Below are positions 51,072 to 60,539 of a stretch of DNA of 64,000 nucleotides, in pieces. Where the stretch lies: contig JBFKQC010000001.1 in assembly GCA_041627895.1 (NCBI GenBank), forward strand, positions 78,740 through 142,739, in the 5' to 3' direction. The notes beneath the pieces were generated by a model. The model did no database searches. It had not been told where the DNA came from and saw only the letters and a program-made list of their open reading frames with translations. The number at the start of each line of letters is the position of its first letter. Position 1 is the stretch's first letter. A program made the translations under genes and the position numbers. This DNA is from JBFKQC01 sp041627895. Lineage in GTDB: Bacteria; Pseudomonadota; Alphaproteobacteria; Rhodobacterales; Rhodobacteraceae.

Positions 51072-52373
51072 ATGACGATTTCCTCTTCGCTCGCCGCAGG
51101 TGTGGCCGGCCTCAATGCCAACGCCGCACGGCTGGCGACGATTTCCGACAACATCGCGAACTCGGCCACCTTCGGCTACAAACGGTCCGAGATCGACTTT
51201 TCCGCGCTTGTGGTCTCCGGCGCGGCCAGCACCTACTCCGCCGGGGGCGTGCGCACTTCGTCGATGCGGCTGATCGACGAACGCGGCCCGCTGGTCTCGA
51301 CGCAGAACCCGACCGACCTGGCGGTGTCGGGCCGCGGCATGCTGCCTGTCACCACGGCGACGGCGGTGAAGGCCGGTAACGGCAACCTGCCGCTGCAGCT
51401 GATGACCACCGGCTCGTTCCGGCCGGACGAATCCGGCATCCTGACCAACGAGAACGGGCTTGTGCTGATGGGATGGCCCGCCAATGTGGACAGCACGATC
51501 CCGGCCTATCCGCGCGACACGGTCGCCGGGCTGGAACCGGTCAAGGTGACGGTCAACCAGTTCTCGGGCGACCCGACGACCGAAATGCAGATCAGCGTGA
51601 ACCTGCCCGCGACCGAGACCGAAGCGACGGCGTCCGGCGCACCGCAGGAGATGTCGCTGGAATACTACGGCAACATGGGCACGTCGGAACTTCTGAACGT
51701 GACCTTCACGCCGACGATCCCCGGTTCCGGCAGCTCGAACGAGTGGACCATGGTGATCACCGACGATGCCAGCGGCGGTGCCGTGGTGGGCGAATACGTC
51801 CTGACCTTCGCCGACAACCGCACCGCCGGCGGCACGCTCGATTCGGTCACCACCGTGTCGGGCGGCGCCTATGACGGCACGACCGGGGTCCTGACCATCA
51901 CCACCGCCAGCGGCGACATCGACCTGAACATCGGCGCGCTGAACGACCCCGCCGGCCTGACCCAGCTTAGCGACAGCTTCGCGCCGGTCTCGATCAACAA
52001 GAACGGATCTCCCGTCGGCAACCTGACCTCGGTCGAGGTCGACGGCAACGGGCTGGTGCACGCGATCTATGACATCGGGTTCACCCGCACGATCTACCAG
52101 ATTCCGCTGGTCGACGTGCCGAACGCCAACGGCCTGATCGCGCTGTCGAACCAGTCCTACCAGACCTCGCCGGAAAGCGGCCCGTTCTTCCTCTGGGATG
52201 CCGGCGACGGTCCCTGGGGCGAGGTGATCAGCTATGCGCGCGAGGAATCGGCGACCGACGTCGCCGCCGAACTGACCCAGCTGATCCAGACCCAGCGCGC
52301 CTATTCGTCGAACGCCAAGGTGATCCAGACGGTCGACGAGATGCTGCAGGAGACGACCAATATCAAGCGATAG
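51072..52373 (+). CDS. flgE: flagellar hook protein FlgE
   Basis: A 433-residue hook subunit. The N-terminal axial segment SSLAAGVAGLNANAARLATI and DNIANSATFGYKRSEIDFS is the rod/hook consensus; the C-terminus TDVAAELTQLIQTQRAYSSN plus KVIQTVDEMLQETTNIKR is the matching coiled segment. The middle ~200 residues are the surface domain. Start at the ATG following AGGCGCAACCC, not the in-frame one 42 bases earlier. First of flgE-flgK-flgL-flgI. Confidence 0.95.
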   Translation: MTISSSLAAGVAGLNANAARLATISDNIANSATFGYKRSEIDFSALVVSGAASTYSAGGVRTSSMRLIDERGPLVSTQNPTDLAVSGRGMLPVTTATAVKAGNGNLPLQLMTTGSFRPDESGILTNENGLVLMGWPANVDSTIPAYPRDTVAGLEPVKVTVNQFSGDPTTEMQISVNLPATETEATASGAPQEMSLEYYGNMGTSELLNVTFTPTIPGSGSSNEWTMVITDDASGGAVVGEYVLTFADNRTAGGTLDSVTTVSGGAYDGTTGVLTITTASGDIDLNIGALNDPAGLTQLSDSFAPVSINKNGSPVGNLTSVEVDGNGLVHAIYDIGFTRTIYQIPLVDVPNANGLIALSNQSYQTSPESGPFFLWDAGDGPWGEVISYAREESATDVAAELTQLIQTQRAYSSNAKVIQTVDEMLQETTNIKR

Positions 52374-52400
52374 CCATAACCTTGGCGGAGGGGCCCGCGG

Positions 52401-53855
52401 ATGAGCCTCTCCGGCGCCCTCTCGAACGCGCTGTCCGGGCTGACCGTGTCCAGCCGGATGGCCGAGGTCGTGTCCTCGAACGTTTCCAACGCGGCAACCG
52501 AGGGCTATGGCCGGCGCACGCTGGAAATCACCCAGCGGGTCGTCGCCGGCGTGCCCTCGGGGGCGCAGGTCGGCGGCATCGCCCGGCATGTCGATCCGGC
52601 GCTTCTGGCCGACCGGCGGCTGGCCGATGCGGAGCTCGGGCGGTTTTCCACCACGGCCGATTTCCTTGCCGAGATCGAACGCGCGATCGGATCGCCAGAC
52701 GACCCGGCCTCGCTGACGGCACGGATCGCGGCCTTCGGCGGGTCGCTGATCGAGGCCGCCAGCCGCCCCGACCTCGAAGCGCGGCTAGAGGTCGCCGTTG
52801 CCGCCGGGCGCGGCATCGCGGATCACCTGAACACGGTCTCGGACCGTATCCAGGGCGAACGCGAACGCGCCGACACTTCGATCGCCGCGGCGGTCGAGCA
52901 CATCAACACCTCGCTCGAACAGCTCGCCGACCTGAACGGAAAGATCCTGCGTACCGAGCGCCACAGCCAGGACGCCGCGACGCTGTTGGATCACCGCCAG
53001 CGCCTGATCGACGGCATTTCGGAACTGGTTCCCGTCCGGGAACTGGTGCGCGACAACGGCACGGTGGCGCTTTTTACCACCGGCGGCGCGATCCTGCTCG
53101 ACGGGTTGCCGGCGGAACTTGGTTTTTCCGGCGCGGGTGTGATCACGCCGCACATGTCGCTTGCAGGTGGAACGCTCTCGGGCCTTACGATCAACGGCAA
53201 GCCGGTCGCGACCGGCCTCGACTCGGGTCCGATTTCGGGCGGCAAGCTGGCGGCCCTGTTCGACGTGCGCGACGTCCAGGCCCCGGCCGTGCAGGCCCGG
53301 CTCGACGCGGTCGCCCGCGACCTTGTCGAGCGGTTCCAGGACCCGGCGGTCGATCCCACGCTCGGGCCCGGCGATGCCGGCCTGTTCACCGATGCCGGCG
53401 CGGCGTTCCTGCCGGCCGACGAGGTCGGCCTGGCCGGGCGCATCGCGCTAAACCCGCTCGCCGACCCCGATTCCGGCGGCGCGGCCTGGCGGATTCGCGA
53501 CGGTCTCGGCGCCGCCTCGCCGGGCGCCGCAGGCAACGCGACGCTGATCACGGCGCTCTCGGATGCGCTGACCGCCAACAGGGTCCCGGCCTCGGGCGGC
53601 TTCAGCGCAGCGCATTCGGCCACCGGGCTGGCAAGCGACCTGTTGTCCGGCATATCCGCGTCGCTGCACGGCGCCGAAACGCGGCAGACCTATGCCCGAG
53701 GCCAGGCCGAGGCCCTGACCGAGATGGAATTGCGGAACGGCGTCGACACCGACCAGGAGATGCAGCGGCTCTTGCTGGTCGAGCAGATCTTCGCGGCCAA
53801 TGCCCGCGTCGTCTCGACCGTCGACGAACTGATCCAGAGCCTGTTGAGGATCTAG
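52401..53855 (+). CDS. flgK: flagellar hook-associated protein 1 FlgK
   Basis: A 484-residue hook-filament junction protein. It begins SLSGALSNALSGLTVSSRMA and VVSSNVSNAATEGYGRRTLE, the axial consensus, and ends DQEMQRLLLVEQIFAANARV with VDELIQSLLRI. The middle carries an ALLDHRQRLIDGISELVPV-like segment found in FlgK. A good ribosome binding site (GGCGGAGGGG) precedes it. Three bases separate it from flgL. Confidence 0.93.
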   Translation: MSLSGALSNALSGLTVSSRMAEVVSSNVSNAATEGYGRRTLEITQRVVAGVPSGAQVGGIARHVDPALLADRRLADAELGRFSTTADFLAEIERAIGSPDDPASLTARIAAFGGSLIEAASRPDLEARLEVAVAAGRGIADHLNTVSDRIQGERERADTSIAAAVEHINTSLEQLADLNGKILRTERHSQDAATLLDHRQRLIDGISELVPVRELVRDNGTVALFTTGGAILLDGLPAELGFSGAGVITPHMSLAGGTLSGLTINGKPVATGLDSGPISGGKLAALFDVRDVQAPAVQARLDAVARDLVERFQDPAVDPTLGPGDAGLFTDAGAAFLPADEVGLAGRIALNPLADPDSGGAAWRIRDGLGAASPGAAGNATLITALSDALTANRVPASGGFSAAHSATGLASDLLSGISASLHGAETRQTYARGQAEALTEMELRNGVDTDQEMQRLLLVEQIFAANARVVSTVDELIQSLLRI

Positions 53856-53858
53856 GCG

Positions 53859-54869
53859 ATGTCCACCCTGTCCTTCGGCGATCTCGCGATGTCCTACCGC
53901 ACCCAGCTGAACAGCGTTCGAATCCGCAGCGAGCTGCAGCGGCTCGGCAGCGAGCTGGCGTCGGGGCGCACCCGGGACCTGCGCGACGCCACCGGCGGCG
54001 ACCTGGGAAGCTATGCCGCGATCGAGACGGCGCTGACGGGCCTGGCCTCGTACCGGATCGCCGCCGAAGAGGCCGCGACATTCACGGCCGCGGCGCAGCG
54101 CAGCCTCGCCACCGTGCAAGAGATCACCTCGGAACTCGCGCCCGCGCTGCTGCTTGCCGCCTCGACGAACGAGGCGACGATCCTGCAATCCGGCGCCACG
54201 GACGCCAAGGCGCGGTTCGCGACCGCGGTGTCCGCGCTGAATACCCGCGTCGCCGACCGCGCCTTGCTGGCCGGCACGGCCACCGGCGGCGTCGCCCTGG
54301 CGGATGCCGAGGCCATGCTCGCCGCACTGCAGGCGGCGATTTCCGCCGAGACGACGGCGACCGGGGTCGAGACCGCGGTCGCGGCCTGGTTCGACGACCC
54401 CGGCGGCGGGTTCGAGACCGGCGGCTATCTCGGCGGCGCCGATCCGCTTGCGCCGCTCCAGGTCGGCGCGAACGAAACCGCGGCGTTCCAGCTGAAGGCC
54501 GACGACCAGGCGGTGCGCGACCTGCTGAAGGGCTTCGCCATCGCCGCGCTGGTGGCCGACGGCGCGCTCGCCGGACAGCACGCCGAGCGCGTGGCTCTGG
54601 TCGAGGCCGCAGGCACCCGCCTGATCGGCGCCGACCGAAGTCTCACCGACATCCGGGCCGGGCTCGGCGCCACCGAGGCGCGGATCGAGACCGCGCTTGC
54701 CCGCAACGGCGCCGAAACCTCGGCCCTGGAAATGGCGCGCAACGACATCGTCGCGGTCGATCCCTACAAGACCGCCACCGCGTTGCAGCAGGCCGAATTG
54801 CAGCTCGAAACGCTCTACACGATCACCGCGCGCCTGTCGCGCCTGACGCTGACGGAGTACCTCAGATGA
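53859..54869 (+). CDS. flgL: flagellar hook-associated protein 3 FlgL
   Basis: A 336-residue junction protein with flagellin-like ends: SFGDLAMSYRTQLNSVRIRSEL and GSELASGRTRDLRDATGGDL at the N-terminus, and MARNDIVAVDPYKTATALQQ with LETLYTITARLSRLTLTEYL at the C-terminus. It sits between FlgK and filament. Its stop overlaps the flgI start (ATGA at 54866-54869). Confidence 0.92.
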   Translation: MSTLSFGDLAMSYRTQLNSVRIRSELQRLGSELASGRTRDLRDATGGDLGSYAAIETALTGLASYRIAAEEAATFTAAAQRSLATVQEITSELAPALLLAASTNEATILQSGATDAKARFATAVSALNTRVADRALLAGTATGGVALADAEAMLAALQAAISAETTATGVETAVAAWFDDPGGGFETGGYLGGADPLAPLQVGANETAAFQLKADDQAVRDLLKGFAIAALVADGALAGQHAERVALVEAAGTRLIGADRSLTDIRAGLGATEARIETALARNGAETSALEMARNDIVAVDPYKTATALQQAELQLETLYTITARLSRLTLTEYLR

Positions 54870-55969
54870 TCCGCCTCATTGCCGCGCTGACTGCTTTAAT
54901 GTTCCTCGCGTCCGGCGCTGCGGCGACACCCGTCCGGATCAAGGACCTCGTCGAATTCGATGGCGTGCGCGGCAACGACCTGGTCGGATACGGCCTGGTG
55001 GTGGGGCTGAACGGCACCGGCGACGGCATCCGCAACGCGCCGTTCACCGAAGAGATCATGTCGAACATCCTCGAGCGGCTCGGCGTCAACGTCACCGGCG
55101 AGCAGTTCCGGCCCAAGAACGTCGCCGCGGTCTTCGTCACCGCCGAACTGCCGCCGTTTTCCCGCGCCGGGGGGACCATCGACGTCACCGTCTCGGCGAT
55201 CGGCGACGCCAAAAGCCTGCTCGGCGGCACGCTGGTGATGACCCCGCTGAACGCCGCGGACGGGCAGATCTACGCCGTTGCCCAGGGCACGGTGATCGCC
55301 GGCGGCGCCGCGGCCGAAGGCGACGCCGCCTCGGTGGTACAGGGTGTGCCGACGGCAGGCGTGATCCCCTCGGGCGCCAGGGTCGAGCGCGAGATCGCGT
55401 TCGATTTTGGCGCGCTGGAGACCGTACGCCTGGCGCTGCGGACGCCGGACTTCACCACCGCCGGACGCATCGAGGCGGCGATCAACACGACCCTCGGGCG
55501 CGCCGTGGCGCGGATGCTCGACCCGGGCACGGTGGTGATCGACATCCGCGCGACCGGCGCGGGATCGCCGGCGCACGCCATGGGCCGGATCGAGAACATC
55601 GCGATCGAGCCGCAGCGCCGTGCCCGCGTCGTGGTCGACCAGCGCTCGGGAACCATCGTCCTCGGCGAGGATGTCCGGATCTCGCGCGTCGCCGTCAGCC
55701 AGGGCAACCTGACCCTGCGCATCGAGGAGGCCCCGCTGGTGATCCAGCCCAACCCCTTTGCCGAGGGTCAGACCGTGGTGATCCCTCGCTCCACCGCGGC
55801 GATCGAGGAAGAGCCCGGCATCGGCCTGGCCGAGATCTCCGGCGGCGCGTCGCTGTCCGAGGTGATCGCCGGACTCAACGCGCTTGGCGTATCGCCGCGC
55901 GACATGATCGACATCCTGAAGAGCATCAAGGCGGCCGGCGCGCTGCACGCCGAATTCATCGTGCGATGA
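54866..55969 (+). CDS. flgI: flagellar P-ring protein FlgI
   Basis: A 367-residue periplasmic P-ring subunit with a cleavable signal (MIRLIAALTALMFLASGAAA). Conserved segments are VRIKDLVEFDGVRGNDLVGYGLV, VVGLNGTGDG, NVAAVFVTAELPPF and the C-terminal ISGGASLSEVIAGLNALGVSPRD, ending LHAEFIV. Length is standard. It ends the plus-strand unit and faces fliP across a 593-bp repeat-bearing gap. Confidence 0.95.
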   Translation: MIRLIAALTALMFLASGAAATPVRIKDLVEFDGVRGNDLVGYGLVVGLNGTGDGIRNAPFTEEIMSNILERLGVNVTGEQFRPKNVAAVFVTAELPPFSRAGGTIDVTVSAIGDAKSLLGGTLVMTPLNAADGQIYAVAQGTVIAGGAAAEGDAASVVQGVPTAGVIPSGARVEREIAFDFGALETVRLALRTPDFTTAGRIEAAINTTLGRAVARMLDPGTVVIDIRATGAGSPAHAMGRIENIAIEPQRRARVVVDQRSGTIVLGEDVRISRVAVSQGNLTLRIEEAPLVIQPNPFAEGQTVVIPRSTAAIEEEPGIGLAEISGGASLSEVIAGLNALGVSPRDMIDILKSIKAAGALHAEFIVR

Positions 55970-56562
55970 CGCAAGGCCCGGCGACCCGAGCCTGCCGCGG
56001 ATTTCGCGGCCGCTCTCTTGCGGTTCGAACGCGCATTGCGGTGCCGGCTGGTTCGGTGCGCGGGTCGGCACGCGCCTGATCCGGGCGCGCTTCGCCGGTC
56101 CGGGCTGCAGGACTGTGCGGCGCACTGGGCGGCCGCGGGGACTTTCGCGAAAGCCCGCGGAACGCGCCCGCAGGCCCCGCAGTCGCCGGCGGCCGGTGCG
56201 GCCGGTCAGAAGTAGCTTCGGACCAGCGCGTCGGCGACCAGGCTCCAGCCAACGCAACCACGAAGAAGGCGGGCTCGAAGCGCAGAGAGCCTTTGGCCGG
56301 CGGCGCGCGCATTCGCAGAGGTGCCATATGGGCGAACCGTCCGGCGCAGCTCGCCGCGATTGCCGGCGGCGGGTGCGGCGGGTCGGAAGTGGCTGCGGAC
56401 CGGCGCGTCGGCGACCAGGCTCCGGCCGTCTCTGACCACGAAAAAGGCGGGTTTGACGGGCAGAGAGCCTTTGGCCGGCGGCGGGTGCATTCGCAGTGGT
56501 GCCGAATGCGCGAACCGCCCGGCCCGCAGCGCCCCGCGACCGCCGTCGGCAGGTGCGGCCGG
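55970..56562. repeat. intergenic region with two decayed tandem copies of the fliP 3' end
   Basis: Two units of 177-180 bp (about 56206-56382 and 56383-56562) each repeat the last ~30 codons of fliP plus spacer. The marker GAAGTAGCTTCGGAC occurs at 56209, as GAAGTGGCTGCGGAC at 56386, and as GAAATAGCTTCGGAC in fliP itself at 56566. The middle unit still reads AFFVVRDGRSLVADAPVRSHF on the minus strand; the outer one ends VGWSLVADALVRSYF after a frameshift. A 12-base palindrome CTTTCGCGAAAG (56142-56153) may be part of a terminator for flgI. No gene. Confidence 0.85.
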
Positions 56563-57330
56563 TCAGAAATAGCTTCGGACCAGCGCGCCGGAGATCAGGC
56601 TCCAGCCATCGGCGACCACGAAGAAGGCGAGCTTGAAGGGCAGCGAGACGATGGCCGGCGGCACCATCATCATCCCCATCGACATCAGCACCGCGGCGAC
56701 GACGAGGTCGATGATCAGGAACGGCAGAAAGATCAGGAACCCGATCTGGAAGGCGCGCTCGATCTCGCTGAGCAGGAAGGACGGGATCAGCAGCGGCAGC
56801 GGCGCCCCCGGCGCCAACGCCTCGGCGCCGGCGCCCGGATCGCGAAGCGCCGCGAGGCTTTCGAACGTCTCGGGCATGATCCGGCCCGCCATGAAGCCGC
56901 GGAACGGTTCGAGCCCGCGCTGAAACGCCGCGTCGACCGCCATTTCGCCGTCGATCAGCGGGCGCGCCGCCTGCTGCCACGCCTCGGAAAACACGGGCTC
57001 CATCACGAAGTAGGTGAGAAACAGCGCCAGGCTGACGATCAGCATGTTGGGCGGCGACTGCTGCAGGCCGATCGCCTGCCGCAGGATCGCCAGCACCGTC
57101 ACAATGAACGGAAAGCAGGTGATCATGATCGCGAGCCCGGGCACCAGGCTCAGCACCGTGATCAGCACGATCAGCTGGATGCTGCGCGCGGCAAGCGAGC
57201 CTTCGTCGCCCAGCGAGATCGTGATCTCCTGCGCCGCCGCAGGCCCGCCGGACCACGCGAGAAGCCCCAGTGCCAGAGCCGCGGCAAGGACCGCGGCGAG
57301 TACCTGAAGCGGACGGCGCGCCGCGCGCAT
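56563..57330 (-). CDS. fliP: flagellar export apparatus protein FliP
   Basis: A 255-residue export-gate subunit with a signal sequence (LQVLAAVLAAALALGLLAWS) and four membrane segments. Family motifs are SIQLIVLITVLSLVPGLAIM, ITCFPFIVTVLAILRQAIGLQQSPPN split across the first loop, and FLIIDLVVAAVLMSMGMMMVPP with VSLPFKLAFFVVADGW near the end. Last gene of fliF-fliH-fliN-fliP. Its 3' end has been duplicated twice downstream. Confidence 0.95.
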   Translation of the reverse strand: MRAARRPLQVLAAVLAAALALGLLAWSGGPAAAQEITISLGDEGSLAARSIQLIVLITVLSLVPGLAIMITCFPFIVTVLAILRQAIGLQQSPPNMLIVSLALFLTYFVMEPVFSEAWQQAARPLIDGEMAVDAAFQRGLEPFRGFMAGRIMPETFESLAALRDPGAGAEALAPGAPLPLLIPSFLLSEIERAFQIGFLIFLPFLIIDLVVAAVLMSMGMMMVPPAIVSLPFKLAFFVVADGWSLISGALVRSYF

Positions 57331-57334
57331 CGGC

Positions 57335-57616
57335 CTAGAGACCGTTGGCCAGATCGGCGACCTCGATCAGGCGAACGGCCAGTTGCCCTGCATGTTCGCC
57401 GTCGAGCTCCTGCAACTCGCCCCGCGCGATCAGCTTGTCGCCGACATAAAGCTCGACCGGGTCCTCGACGCGCTTGTCCAGCATCAGCACCGCCTCGTTC
57501 TCCAGCGCCAGCAATTCGCGCACCAGCGGATGCGCGCGCCCGACCGACACGGTGATCTCGATCGGCACGCGGGTGAAGGGATGGCTTGCGGCGCCGTCGG
57601 TGTCGCGCTCAGGCAT
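57335..57616 (-). CDS. fliN: flagellar motor switch protein FliN
   Basis: A 93-residue C-ring protein made of one SpoA domain: VPIEITVSVGRAHPLVRELLAL and DPVELYVGDKLIARGELQEL. It takes part in rotor switching and export-cargo docking. It overlaps the fliH-like gene by 8 bp and is 4 bp from fliP. Confidence 0.93.
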   Translation of the reverse strand: MPERDTDGAASHPFTRVPIEITVSVGRAHPLVRELLALENEAVLMLDKRVEDPVELYVGDKLIARGELQELDGEHAGQLAVRLIEVADLANGL

Positions 57617-58211
57617 GTTTGAGGGTCCTTTCGTTCAGGTCATAGAGCGAGCGGATCGCGGTGGATATCCGTTCGAGCGCGCCGGCGATGTCGACCTGCC
57701 GCTCGGCCGATCCGACGCGCAGATAGGCCTGGCCCTCGGCAAGGCTCGGCTCTTCGACGAGGCGGAACGCCCCGGCGCCGGCACCCTCGAGCTGCCGTTC
57801 GAGCGCGGCGCGGTTCGCAGGCGCGATCACGACCTGGATCGGGCCATCGGCGCGGTCCTCGACCAGGGGGCGCAGTTCCTCGAGAATCCTGGCGCCGAGC
57901 GTTTCGGCCACCAGTTCCGGCAAAAGCTTGCCCACAAGTTCCAGAAGCAGGGGCTCCATCGCCTGGATCACGTGCGCCCGGGCCTCGTGGAAGGTGAACG
58001 ACATCTCCTGCAGGTTGCGCGCAAACTCGGCGCCGATCCTGGACTGGTTCTCGGCCTCGGCACGGGCCGCATCGTCCCAGCCGGCCTTGTAGCCCTGCTC
58101 GTAGGCAGCCACGCGTTCCGATTCGACCGCCGCCGGCGGTTGGACGGGCGCCTGCGGCGCCGGCACGGGCGTCTCCCTGACGCCGAAATCATCGAGCGAC
58201 AGTGGCATCAC
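57609..58211 (-). CDS. fliH: FliH-like flagellar export regulator
   Basis: A 200-residue FliH/SctL-like protein: a proline-rich N-terminus (~15-35), a long helix VAAYEQGYKAGWDDAARAEAE with the A/G-x3-G heptads of FliH, and a C-terminal domain LVEDRADGPIQVVIAPANRAAL and LRVGSAERQVDIAGALERIS. It would bind the ATPase FliI, which is not in the window. It overlaps fliF by 4 bp. Confidence 0.82.
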   Translation of the reverse strand: MMPLSLDDFGVRETPVPAPQAPVQPPAAVESERVAAYEQGYKAGWDDAARAEAENQSRIGAEFARNLQEMSFTFHEARAHVIQAMEPLLLELVGKLLPELVAETLGARILEELRPLVEDRADGPIQVVIAPANRAALERQLEGAGAGAFRLVEEPSLAEGQAYLRVGSAERQVDIAGALERISTAIRSLYDLNERTLKHA

Positions 58212-59917
58212 GCGGTTTCCTCGCGGTCATCCATCCAGTTGCGCAGCACCTCGACCGTCTCTTCACGGCGCTCGCCGATCAGCTTGCGCAGCCGTTCGAC
58301 CGGATCGCCGCCCGTTGCCGCCGCACCGGCCATCATCTCTTCGGGGGACACCGTGGCGAGTTCCGGAAGCGGGCCGAAGCCGTCGTCGATCTCGCCGGTC
58401 AGGACCGGCTCCGATCCGGACGCGGCCGAGGCCGCGCGGCCGACCGCGACGGGCCGCCCGGCGCCGCCGCCATCCGCCGCGCCCGCGGCGACGGCCCGTG
58501 CCGAGGAAGGACCAGACCCCGCAAGGGCCGCGCCGGCAGGCGGCGCCAGCGCGCCCGCGACGGGCCGCGGCGCGGCGGCAAGCACCGGGCGCACCACGAA
58601 GAGGCCGAGGACCAGCGCCACCAGTGCCAGCACGCCAAGCTGGACCAGACGCATAACGTCCAGGTTCATCTGGCCGAGAAGGCCGGCAGGGGCGGGCGGA
58701 TCCGCGACCGCAAGCGCCGTGAACTCCATGGATTTCAGCGTGATCGAATCGCCGCGTCCGGCATCGAATCCGACCGCCGAGGCGACAAGCTCGCGCAGTG
58801 CCTCCAGTTCCTCGTCGGGCCGGGGCTGCCAGGCCTCCGCGCCGGTTGCCGGATCGACGGCGCGAATGCCATCGACCAGCACCGCCACCGAGATCCGCCT
58901 GGTTGCCCCCGGCGCCCGGAGGATTTCGCGCGTGGTTTCGCTGACCTCGTAATTGATCCTTTCGCGGCTTTCGCTGTTCTCGCTGCGCGAGGTGCTGTCG
59001 CCGCCCGCCGCGTCGCCCTCGGGCAGGTTGCTGGCGACGGTGACCGCGCCGCCCTGTGAGCCGCTCGACGAGGTCGAGCGCTCTTCGACTTCAGAGCTGA
59101 TCGCGACGCGGCTGTCGGGATCGAACCGCCGCTCGGTGATCGCCTCGCGCTCTGTGGCGGTCTCGACGCTGACCTCGACCACCGCGTTGCCGGCGCCGAC
59201 CCGTGCCTCGAGGATGCGCTGGATGTTGCGGCGCAGCTCTGCCGCGCGATCCTCGCCGGCGGCGGGCGAGGTCGCCGTGTCGTCGCCGCTCAGTACCAGC
59301 CCGCTGACCCCGTCGATCACCGAGACGTCCTCGGGCGCGAGCCCGGCGACAGCCGAGGCGACCAGGAATTTCAGCGCCCTGGCGTGCGAGCCCGAAAGCG
59401 TTCCGGCGCCCGTCGTCACGGTGACCGAGGCCGAGGCCCTGAGATCACGCTGGAACGGGTTCGAGGACGGGTTCGAGATGTGGACCCGGGCGGATTTGAT
59501 CTGCGGACTTGCCACGATCGTGCGCGCCAGTTCGCCCTCTTTCGCGCGCCAGTAGGCGGCATCGAACATCTGCGAAGTGGTGCCGAAGCCGGTCAGCGAA
59601 TCGAGCAACTCGTAGCCCTGCCCGTTATTCGCCGGCAGCCCCTCTGCCGCGAGGGTCATGCGCAGGGCGTCGCGGCGCGCCGCCTCGACGAAGATCGCGC
59701 CGTCGCGCACGTCGTAGGCCACGCCCTGCTGGTCCAGCGCGGCGACCACGTCCCCCGCGGCGGCGGGCTCGAGCCCCGCATAGAGCAGCGCGAGGCTGGG
59801 CTGTGACGCCATCCGCGACAGGCCGAGCACAGCCGCGAACATCGCGACCGTGGCCGCCGCGACGACGAGGCGCCGGCGGGCATCCAGCGAGGCCCAGACC
59901 GATAGGATCTGCTGCAC
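58208..59917 (-). CDS. fliF: flagellar MS-ring protein FliF
   Basis: A 569-residue MS-ring subunit with a membrane segment at each end (~20-40 and ~425-445). Ring-building motifs are LALLYAGLEPAAAGDVVAAL, YELLDSLTGFGTTSQMFDAAYWRA and ARVHISNPSSNPFQRDLRAS; the FliG-binding tail is DPVERLRKLIGERREETVEVL. The start is the GTG at 59917 after GGGAGA; an ATG 57 bases upstream gives a non-conserved leader. fliG is not next to it. Confidence 0.94.
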   Translation of the reverse strand: MQQILSVWASLDARRRLVVAAATVAMFAAVLGLSRMASQPSLALLYAGLEPAAAGDVVAALDQQGVAYDVRDGAIFVEAARRDALRMTLAAEGLPANNGQGYELLDSLTGFGTTSQMFDAAYWRAKEGELARTIVASPQIKSARVHISNPSSNPFQRDLRASASVTVTTGAGTLSGSHARALKFLVASAVAGLAPEDVSVIDGVSGLVLSGDDTATSPAAGEDRAAELRRNIQRILEARVGAGNAVVEVSVETATEREAITERRFDPDSRVAISSEVEERSTSSSGSQGGAVTVASNLPEGDAAGGDSTSRSENSESRERINYEVSETTREILRAPGATRRISVAVLVDGIRAVDPATGAEAWQPRPDEELEALRELVASAVGFDAGRGDSITLKSMEFTALAVADPPAPAGLLGQMNLDVMRLVQLGVLALVALVLGLFVVRPVLAAAPRPVAGALAPPAGAALAGSGPSSARAVAAGAADGGGAGRPVAVGRAASAASGSEPVLTGEIDDGFGPLPELATVSPEEMMAGAAATGGDPVERLRKLIGERREETVEVLRNWMDDREETA

Positions 59918-59967
59918 GACGGGTCTCCCATTCTGAAAGCCGTGGCCGCAGCATTGCGCGATCAGCC

Positions 59968-59982
59968 TTAACAATCGGTTAG
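59968..59982. promoter_or_regulatory. CtrA-type box between fliF and fliL
   Basis: TTAACAATCGGTTAG matches TTAA-N7-TTAA with one mismatch. It is 51 bases from the fliF start and 51 bases from the fliL start, in the middle of the divergent gap, so one site could drive both operons. Confidence 0.65.
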
Positions 59983-60033
59983 TCGAGATCGGTCTATACC
60001 GATTCCCGTAACGCCACCGCGCAAGGGACGGGC

Positions 60034-60528
60034 ATGGCTGACGAGACGGAAGAAACCGAAGACGAAGCGCCGAAAAAGAAATCGAAGCTGCCGGTGATTC
60101 TGGGGCTTGTGCTGGCGCTCGCGCTCGGCGGCGGCGGGTTCTTTGCGGTCTATTCCGGCCTGGTCCTGGCGCCGCCGGACGACGGCGCGCATGGCGACGA
60201 GCCCGAAAAAGAGGCCAAGCCGCTGCCCCGGGTCGCGTTCGTGCCGCTCGACCCGCTGGTCGTCAATCTCGGCGGCGGCAGCTCGAATCGCCACCTCAAG
60301 TTTCACGCCCAGCTCGAGGTCGTGCCCGCAACCGAATCGGAAGTGACGTCGATGCTGCCGCGGGTGATGGACGTCCTGAACGGTTATCTGCGCGCGATCA
60401 GCGTCGAAGAGATCGAGGACCGCACCGCGCTGATCCGGCTTCGCGCGCAAATGCTGCGGCGCATCCAGATCGTCACCGGAGAGGGCCGCGTGCGCGACCT
60501 GCTGGTGATGGAATTCGTGTTGAACTGA
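60034..60528 (+). CDS. fliL: flagellar basal body-associated protein FliL
   Basis: A 164-residue single-pass protein: an acidic/lysine-rich cytoplasmic start, a membrane segment LPVILGLVLALALGGGGFF (~20-42), and the periplasmic FliL domain FVPLDPLVVNLGGGSSNRHL with DRTALIRLRAQMLRRIQIVTG. FliL surrounds the stator. First gene of fliL - small protein - motE - motA. Confidence 0.92.
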   Translation: MADETEETEDEAPKKKSKLPVILGLVLALALGGGGFFAVYSGLVLAPPDDGAHGDEPEKEAKPLPRVAFVPLDPLVVNLGGGSSNRHLKFHAQLEVVPATESEVTSMLPRVMDVLNGYLRAISVEEIEDRTALIRLRAQMLRRIQIVTGEGRVRDLLVMEFVLN

Positions 60529-60539
60529 CGAGGACCGGG

